The position numbers were made by a program, and so were the translations under genes. From NCBI GenBank assembly GCA_002633005.1, contig NMRA01000456.1, forward strand, positions 1-61,665: a stretch of 61,665 bases of DNA, written 5' to 3'. The stretch is from Phoronis australis (Eukaryota; Phoronida; Phoronidae). The notes under the pieces were generated by a model, which did no database searches, had not been told where the DNA came from, and saw only the letters and a list, made by a program, of their open reading frames with translations. Shown here one piece after another: positions 56,501 to 61,665 of this stretch (position 1 is its first letter; each line of letters opens with the position of its first letter).

Positions 56501-59382
56501 AGCACTGATCTGCCGAACAACCGTGAAGATATGCGACTAGACGACGTCAAGAATTCTAGTGACACCACCTGGCCTTACAATCACATTTCGTTTGCGACGT
56601 TGCATTTTACAAAGAATATTGAAATGCCTGTAATCAGTAAGGATGAGATTAATGTCACAAATCCTCAAGCTAAGAACGAGCCAGGGGAAGTTGAGGATGC
56701 TCACCTAGAGGACCTCAGATCGTCTCCTTTTGCAGCGTTGCCTCAGTATGATTTTTGTTTTGCTGGTGGGGATTATTCAATGGACACTGAATACGACGGT
56801 AAAACTAAAACAAGATTGCAAATTAGCAACAAGCCATACATAATTGATGGCATTTCTTCAGAAGACGACAAGACGTTTGTGGATGTGCCTCTCGATGCCG
56901 TTTCTTCTGATTCAGAGGACACCCACAGAATTATCGGTGATTTTACAGATAAATCAAATATTGTAAAACGCGAAGGACTTTTCAAGCGTTTGAAATCACG
57001 ATTCAGACGGAATCGTCACGTGGTCAAGGTCTGTGCTACTTCCTCTTTGCAGGCGCAAAGTCTTGCCTCACGATGGCGGTATTTGATGTGTTGTAGTGCT
57101 TCTGAAGACGACAACACCTACGTCAGATTGTACGACTGACGGTTACGGACTGAAGTACAAGCTCAATCTTGAGCGCCTTTTTAGCACATTTAACGTTTTT
57201 ATTATAAAATACGCTGCACATCCGTGTATGTTTTGCAACCAACAAGTCTGTGCTGTGCACACATATTGAATGTAAATTGCACGAGGACAGGCAAAATAAA
57301 TGAAAGAGCGGCAGCAAAGTTTATTTTAAGTGTGCTTAAGCTGAAAGTGCGTTGAAGGCTCTCTAACTCAGAGTTTAATGAGACACTTCTCTCTTACCGC
57401 TTATTTAGACTAATGCCACGTGACAGATTACACAGTCATCTAGACACTTCATGTCAAGGTGAAAACTGACCAGTTGAGGCATATCATTCGGAATTTTGGG
57501 TCAGTAAAAAGAATGCCAAAATTGTCCGTTTTTTAAAGGCACGCATAAAGCATTCTCGACGTTATAGAGCTTAGTAGACAGCACACTAACTCGGGGCAGT
57601 TGGAATATCCGGTGGCGTCAAAATTCCGAAATTTCATTCAACGCATATTCATAAACGACCCGGATTTAACTATCGTGTTTACTTATTGTCCACAAAGTAT
57701 GAGCGGAAAATAATCTTATTAAATCGTCGATAATAGCGAGGCAAGTCCCCAATATTGCATCACTGCTATTTCGCGTTATTATTAACTTTTTCAAAAATTG
57801 TATCATTTCATGCTAACAGAAGATGTAATCTAAACCCCTTGTGGTGGTACAAACTACACGTAATTGTCCCAGCGAGGCGAAGAGGATGTTGAAGTCAGAT
57901 TATTAGAGTTTAATACGTAGTTTCAGGTCTTTCATCTTTGGATTGTATAATTGGGTAGGAATTATCCCTTTATTAACAAAGCAGCTTAGAAAGTGAAACG
58001 ACTTACAAAAAGGTTCAACATATCGTTCTAAAATTGATGGTATTGTCCAACCTCGATGGTATAAGGTGATCCCTTTTTCTATCGTGGTACGGAAAAGCGT
58101 TTGATACTGCGTTCACACGTTGTCCGATCAGCAAAAAGGTCGCATGTTTGATCCGCTTTCCGAATACTTGAAATTTCACTTGTGAACACCTTTCTAACGT
58201 CTCGCGTGTTTTCTTATCGTCCGACACCTGATCAGACGTCAGATTGGCCTTGTTGTCGTGAGAACCTTGCTGTTTTAAGGCGTCAAAACCTATAGTTGTT
58301 TATACATACTAATTTTAAATCATCCATTCGAAATTAATTGACATGTGCAAACCGGCCACCTAGTTTCTCGAAGGCTGGCCGTTCTCATTAGATGCACAAC
58401 CAGAGGATTTATGTTGCATATCCCCATTGGGTCGTTGTCTTTACACTGTCAAAGGTATGACTGATCACCAAAAACATCGAAACAATAGACCTTTGAAGTG
58501 TCTTTCAAGCACCTAATCGACTGAAGGTGTTGAATTCTACAAATTTAGACTTTTAGCTTGATTATGAACACCAAACAAAATAAATCGAATCCTACTGTTT
58601 GGATAATTCACTTTTCCAATAACAGTTGCAAGAAACAAAACGACGGGAGGGTAACGTAGACTATTGAGAAATTGCCACCTGCATAGATAACCACCCAATG
58701 AAATGCGAGCTCTTACTATCGTCTTCTGTCGTCTGCACGTTGTGCTTTTCTAGTTCATCAATTACAGCCTGGGCTATTGGTACCATCATCGCTGTTGTTG
58801 CCGTGTTGCTGATCCACATGCTAAGGAAAGCTGTGACGCCCATGAAACCAAACAACAGCCTGTAACGGAAATCGCACAAGTTCACGCAAGAAAACCTCGT
58901 AAGATCTCGTGGTGCATTGCAATATCTCACGAAGACTTGTGTGCCTTGCGTTTTAGCAAGTTTCTTGTATTTACGGAACGTAGCCACGTGGTACAGATCC
59001 ACAAGACTGGGGAAGGCGGTGACGTGAAGCGTAAGAGCAAACTGAGTTTGGAAACAAAATATGAAAACTTTTCACTTTTAAGAGTCTAAGGACGATTCGT
59101 TCGAGATATAAGAGTGCAAAATAGGATTTGAACACTTTAACGTGAACTCTGCCTCCATGGTCTTTCTCTTGAAATTAAAAAAGAACTAAATTTGGTCAAT
59201 CGATGCTACTTTTCGGCCTGACAGGTGTTATTATTTGAATACATCCGTATCAAAATGACAACTTACCATTTTGGCTGAGATCCGACTAACATAAGAACTC
59301 TTAAAGCGATGCGTTTATGCAAATTACAGTCTTCGATAGCCACAGCAACCATCAAACCAGCCATGAACAACACATTAGCATC
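44358..59382 (-). CDS. SLC13: SLC13-family sodium/dicarboxylate (citrate) cotransporter, N-terminus outside window
   Basis: SLC13 proteins are plasma-membrane Na+-coupled carriers of di- and tricarboxylates or sulfate. Twelve exons encode about 530 codons in consistent phase. Signature blocks in order: [22 protein letters not shown] (first SNT sodium-site motif); [18 protein letters not shown]; a membrane segment with [54 protein letters not shown] (second SN-T motif, Ile in place of Val); [16 protein letters not shown]; and LNTWG. A C-terminal NST sequon corresponds to the glycosylated tail of human NaDC proteins. About 80 N-terminal residues are missing and should lie beyond 59382, perhaps past the retroelement at 60745. 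Family members have 560-620 residues. The penultimate exon has an apparent one-base insertion. Confidence 0.92.
44508..44897. other. SLC13 intron, nothing recognised
   Basis: No exon or repeat seen before the MITE at 44898. Confidence 0.4.
44898..45147. mobile_element. MITE-like foldback, ~250 bp
   Basis: CCTGTTCCAAGAAACTGACT at the left is complementary, with few mismatches, to AGTCAGTTTTGTTGGAACGG at the right. Internal GACTTAAGTGTAAGATTTGT-type segments also pair. No coding capacity. Confidence 0.75.
45455..45593 (-). CDS. SLC13: SLC13 exon 11, apparent 1-base frameshift
   Basis: Encodes [20 protein letters not shown]. The exon is 139 bp, but 138 would keep the phase into the terminal exon. 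Near its 3' end the family motif (VADM-like) is recovered only in the +1 frame, so one base in 45466-45473 seems extra. Confidence 0.85.
45594..47108. other. SLC13 intron 10, nothing recognised
   Basis: No exon, RNA gene or clear repeat. A plus-strand AAAATGGCGGC motif occurs near 45829. Confidence 0.4.
47109..47270 (-). CDS. SLC13: SLC13 exon 10
   Basis: 162 bp, phase 0 at both ends, donor GTAAGT. Encodes SGLSAWLG, a membrane helix and [16 protein letters not shown], the second sodium/substrate-site motif. Confidence 0.92.
47271..48532. other. SLC13 intron 9, nothing recognised
   Basis: Open frames seen here (47152-47520, 47749-47961) overlap or extend an exon without conserved sequence. 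Confidence 0.4.
48533..48651 (-). CDS. SLC13: SLC13 exon 9
   Basis: 119 bp, donor GTTTGA (weak), acceptor TTTACAG. Encodes [20 protein letters not shown] then GGFALAD. Confidence 0.92.
49036..49133 (-). CDS. SLC13: SLC13 exon 8
   Basis: 98 bp, donor GTGAGT. Encodes [20 protein letters not shown] then QRP, matching YVSDATVAIFVATLLFIVPS QKP. Confidence 0.9.
49510..49614 (-). CDS. SLC13: SLC13 exon 7
   Basis: 105 bp, donor GTAAAC, acceptor ATTATAG. Encodes [20 protein letters not shown], matching FAEINVLICFFLLVILWFSR. Confidence 0.9.
49683..49937. mobile_element. Small MITE-like element in SLC13 intron 6
   Basis: GCGCACCCAG at 49683-49692 is complementary to CTGGGTGCGC at 49928-49937. Inside are GGGGGCTCGAACGAGC and CGAGCCCCCT toward the right end, and a CCAATTTGGCAAATTGG palindrome. 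Confidence 0.6.
49938..50678. other. SLC13 intron 6 remainder, nothing recognised
   Basis: No exon or repeat recognised. Confidence 0.4.
50679..50774 (-). CDS. SLC13: SLC13 exon 6
   Basis: 96 bp. The acceptor ATTCCAG keeps the phase; a nearer AG would not. Encodes [12 protein letters not shown] and [12 protein letters not shown], matching GLESKKNEKAAL and VLQEEYRKLG. Confidence 0.85.
50775..51586. other. SLC13 intron 5, nothing recognised
   Basis: No exon or repeat recognised. Confidence 0.4.
51587..51706 (-). CDS. SLC13: SLC13 exon 5
   Basis: 120 bp. Encodes [20 protein letters not shown] then VWLQVFF, a membrane helix. Confidence 0.9.
51707..52868. other. SLC13 intron 4, nothing recognised
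   Basis: No exon or repeat recognised. Confidence 0.4.
52869..53084 (-). CDS. SLC13: SLC13 exon 4
   Basis: 216 bp, donor GTAAGG. An acidic loop is followed by [20 protein letters not shown] and GTGPNMVF, a family signature. Confidence 0.93.
53085..54213. other. SLC13 intron 3, nothing recognised
   Basis: No exon or repeat recognised. Confidence 0.4.
54214..54349 (-). CDS. SLC13: SLC13 exon 3, hydrophilic loop
   Basis: 136 bp. Phase fits both neighbours, donor GTGAGA, acceptor CATCAG. Encodes a Ser/Asp/Arg-rich cytoplasmic loop ([19 protein letters not shown]), variable in this family. Confidence 0.75.
54515..55290 (+). repeat. Dispersed repeat family, diverged copy in SLC13 intron 2
   Basis: Family blocks in order: AAATGGTGACGCATAATACG, AAATGCCAATAGGAGACAC, TTCCCACTAGGAGGCACC (near 54838), AATGGTGGCGCAG, TCAAATTTCGTGAAAATCTA and a GGATGCCGGAAGGACG tail. 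Motif spacing is again about 130-155 bases. Confidence 0.75.
55601..57139 (+). CDS. Unrecognised acidic repeat protein or its relic, one in-frame TGA
   Basis: The frame runs 512 codons, interrupted only by TGA at 56318-56320, and ends at TGA 57137-57139. It opens after TAA 55598 without a clear ATG, so it may be an internal or last exon. I do not recognise it. A module recurs three times: NKLGEVDD (near 55672), NKPGEVTR (near 56131) and NEPGEVED (near 56677). In the first two, FAD and [10 protein letters not shown] / [10 protein letters not shown] follow at equal spacing. The protein is acidic, Ser/Asp rich and probably disordered. It then has a basic patch ([17 protein letters not shown]) and a Cys-containing tail ending TYVRLYD. 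It lies antisense inside SLC13 intron 2. Confidence 0.5.
57140..58716. other. SLC13 intron 2 remainder
   Basis: If 55601-57139 is a gene its 3' UTR would lie here; AATAAA occurs on the plus strand near 57295. Nothing else recognised. Confidence 0.4.
58717..58859 (-). CDS. SLC13: SLC13 exon 2 of this window
   Basis: 143 bp, donor GTAAGA. Encodes [20 protein letters not shown] then AMMVPIAQ, carrying the first SNT motif. Confidence 0.94.
59267..59382 (-). CDS. SLC13: SLC13 exon 1 of this window (internal exon)
   Basis: 116 bp, donor GTAAGT, acceptor ACACAG. Encodes [20 protein letters not shown] then LHKRIALR, matching [28 protein letters not shown]. Earlier exons are not seen in the remaining window. 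Confidence 0.93.
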
Positions 59383-60744
59383 CTGTGTGAGGGGATAAAA
59401 TATCAAACCTAAATCACGAGCAAAGTTAGACTATCTGACAAAGCTTTGCCCGAATATAGGAGTACGAGAATTACGCCCCCCCCCCCGCTCGGTATCGCCA
59501 CCATNCCAAGCACAGTTTTGGTAATTTTTTATCTAAAATTAGTAGCGCAAACATGAGTCTCAAACAGGGCTAAGAGCTTATTTTCTTCCCAATCAGAATT
59601 TAATCGTTGACCAAAACTAGACATCATAGATTGCTGTAATGTCTAGGTACAACATGACATTAACAAAAAGTAACCAGTGGCATTGCAATCCTGGGGCGCA
59701 CTGTTAAAAATCTTGGCACTTTTGTTTAAATATAATGTTTACTTTACATTCATCAATTCAGAAAACAAGATGAGTTTCGTCAGTCGAAAGATGCCACTAA
59801 AATGTCTTAACTTTCATCCCTGTTTGTGTTTGCCTTATTTTACCATGAAGTTTGTTTTAATGTGGGCAGGATTTCCGCGGAAACCTCACCACTTATGGCG
59901 GCAGTTGAGTGAGTACTCATAATGCATGAGTCAGTTGTCACTCACTACGGCGGCCATTTTAGGTGGTGGTACACCGCCAAAATAAAAATTCAACTACAAC
60001 TTCATAATAAATTCAGCTAAGTTTGGAAAAACTTGGATTTGTTTGGGCTTAAGTTCTGATAGAACTAATTTATGTTTCATGGGATTTTTAAGAACAGTTT
60101 CAAAAATACACATGGGCAACAAAAATATCCAGTCGAAGAAAAGAACCTGAAAAGGTGACCCTAATGGAATTAACGATCAGCTTGACGCCCATTGAAATGA
60201 TTTATATGTCGTTCGGTCTTTGTTTTCAGTTTTGCTCAAGTGAAATCATGGCGGAGCCTGGAGTTTTCCTCCATGACTATGTGAGACCGTGAGATGATTC
60301 CTCGGAAAAACCCAGCGGAGTGACTGTGATAAAAAAATGTACTCCATGCTGCCAAAAAACTGTTAAAAACACATGAAGAGGTATCGTTCGTTACGGGTCG
60401 GTATATATAGCCAGAAAAACTGAAGGGACCCTTTCATGCGCTTTTTGTTTAAACACGTGCCCATTCCCCCGGGACGGCAACAGAATTTGGTTGCTACAAC
60501 AGGCAACTTATTCCCACAGGACGCTTTGAATTGTCACGTAACATATGCCTAGTGCCGCCAATTTGCGCGCTGCAGTTGTTCGCCTTCACAGTTCCGCCAA
60601 TGCTTCTTGGTGACGAAAATTTTTATCTTGACACGAAGTGTGGGAATTTTGGTCTTTATTATGTGTTCCATTCTGTCAGTTCAGGCTGTGCAATTAGTAG
60701 TCGGCTACTGCAGATGGAAAATTGACTTTTCTCTCTCATGTGCT
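59383..60744. other. SLC13 intron or upstream sequence, nothing firm
   Basis: No SLC13 N-terminal exon is recognised. ATGGCGG/ATGGCCGCC motifs occur at 60249 (+) and near 59953 (-), too weak to call exons. Single N at 59505. Confidence 0.4.
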
Positions 60745-61047
60745 GTGTCAGGAAACTTTTAATTTATAGTTATTAAAATGTCAAGGTGTTTTGTACCGAG
60801 TTAGAGCAGTGGGGCTGATAACTGTATTGGAATGTGTTTATATCCTGTCATTACATATTATTCTATCCTGTTGTTGTTTATGGTTTAGTGGTTCCTGTTT
60901 TGTAGTCAGTACTCTATTAGTCATATATTCCTAGAACCTATAGACTTCCTGTACATTTCTGTATATATTCTATTATTTGTTGATATCAATACACTTTTAG
61001 TTCGACAGCCAACTGGGCACAATCTTTGTTTTACTCACGACTTTTCA
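60745..61047 (+). repeat. 5' LTR of a second LTR retrotransposon
   Basis: Ends in TTTTCA directly before a tRNA primer site. The left border is placed at TGTCAGGAAAC but could be a few bases earlier. A TATA-like TGTATATATTC lies near 60960. About 303 bp, unlike the LTR at 5510. Confidence 0.65.
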
Positions 61048-61059
61048 TGGTAGCAGAGC
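61048..61059 (+). other. Primer binding site, initiator tRNA-Met
   Basis: TGGTAGCAGAGC matches the complement of the 3' end of metazoan initiator tRNA-Met in its first 11 bases, immediately after the LTR. Confidence 0.75.
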
Positions 61060-61068
61060 AAGGTTGAA

Positions 61069-61665
61069 ATGTCTTCAACTGTTAGCTACAAGAACCCACC
61101 TAGGTTTGGGGAAAACTATCAGGAGTGGAAGCAAGAGATAGAACTGTGGAAGAGGGTAACTGATTTACCTTGTGAAAAACAGGGCCTAGCGGTGAGTTTA
61201 ACTCTCACAGGGAGAGCGAGGGAAACTGCACTGCAACTGGAGGCCAAGGACCTAGAGAAAAAAGACGGTCTAATAACACTAGTGGGAGAACTAGACAAGA
61301 TCTATCTTAAGGAGAGCAAGGACTATGCTTATGAAGCATACAAAAATTTTGACACCTTTATGCGTAAGGACGGTCAGCCAATTAGTGATTTTATTTGTGA
61401 CTTTGACGGCTTAAATAAGAAGTGTCACAAATATGACATGTTTTTGCCGGATGCTGTTCTAGCATTCAAGCTTCTGGATGGGGCAAATCTCAGCAAAACA
61501 GAGAAACAAATGACACTGACGGCGTGTACGGACTTAACGTATGAAAGTATGAAATCGGCACTTCGGCGAATTTTCGGAACGTATGATATTAAAAGTGAGG
61601 CGTCGGAGGGCGTTGCGATAAAAGATGAAGTCCTCTATGGGAAGTGGAGGAGAGCTCCACAGACA
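61069..61665 (+). CDS. gag: gag of the second LTR retrotransposon (3' end beyond window)
   Basis: Open from ATG 61069 to the window edge, 199 codons without a stop. It begins MSSTVSYKNPPRFGENYQEW and contains a helical region with LTLTGRARETAL, LDKIYLKESKDYAYEAYKNF and LPDAVLAFKLLDGANLS, resembling the capsid-like domain of Gypsy gag proteins. Intact as far as seen, so this element may be young. Confidence 0.8.
   Translation, partial: MSSTVSYKNPPRFGENYQEWKQEIELWKRVTDLPCEKQGLAVSLTLTGRARETALQLEAKDLEKKDGLITLVGELDKIYLKESKDYAYEAYKNFDTFMRKDGQPISDFICDFDGLNKKCHKYDMFLPDAVLAFKLLDGANLSKTEKQMTLTACTDLTYESMKSALRRIFGTYDIKSEASEGVAIKDEVLYGKWRRAPQT

Noticed and set aside
60249-60293. ATGGCGGAGCCTGGAG as a first exon on the plus strand
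   Set aside because: Frame stops after 14 codons and no donor supports continuation.

Overview
This is a 61.7 kb piece of an animal nuclear genome. It has long introns, GT-AG splice sites, retroelements, microsatellites and foldback repeats, and no bacterial-style operon or ribosome binding sites. Two multi-exon genes lie on the minus strand, one behind the other. Minisatellites that contain copies of exon-intron boundaries, together with an apparently uncollapsed second haplotype, suggest a highly polymorphic marine invertebrate. I recall such boundary minisatellites ('mirages') from amphioxus genes, so a cephalochordate (Branchiostoma) is my best guess; this is inference. Runs of N at 15337-15745 and 28655-29555 and four single N's (8329, 35596, 44023, 59505) show that it is a draft assembly.

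Layout. 1-6061 (+): the 3' two thirds of a Ty3/Gypsy-type LTR retrotransposon: RT, RNase H, integrase, a PHD finger fused to the integrase, then an extra reading frame in the envelope position with a C2H2-like finger and a TatD-type metal-dependent nuclease, then polypurine tract and LTR. 6062-12404: gene-poor sequence with a 363 bp foldback element, a CA microsatellite, a repeat with CTCF-like motifs and a hairpin. 12405-39501 (-), perhaps starting at 40338: an ELMO/CED-12 gene, 19 recognised coding exons plus an expected PH-domain part hidden by the first gap. Codon phase agrees at every junction up to that gap. About 6 kb of this gene (five exons) is present twice in tandem, separated by the second gap. 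39510-44357: intergenic, with tRNA-like SINE relics, perfect hairpins and a possible first ELMO exon. 44358-59382 (-): an SLC13-family sodium/dicarboxylate-citrate cotransporter, 12 exons, N-terminal exons outside the window. Its largest intron contains a 1.5 kb plus-strand open frame (55601-57139) with an internal protein repeat and one in-frame TGA. 60745-61665 (+): LTR, initiator-tRNA(Met) primer site and gag start of a second, different LTR retrotransposon that runs off the edge.

The genes do not form one pathway. ELMO is a cytoplasmic scaffold that acts with DOCK-family exchange factors on Rac in engulfment and cell migration. The SLC13 protein is a plasma-membrane carboxylate transporter. 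What links the regions is repeat biology: a dispersed repeat built of roughly 150 bp monomers with CTCF-like motifs, minisatellites seeded at splice sites, and two retroelements.
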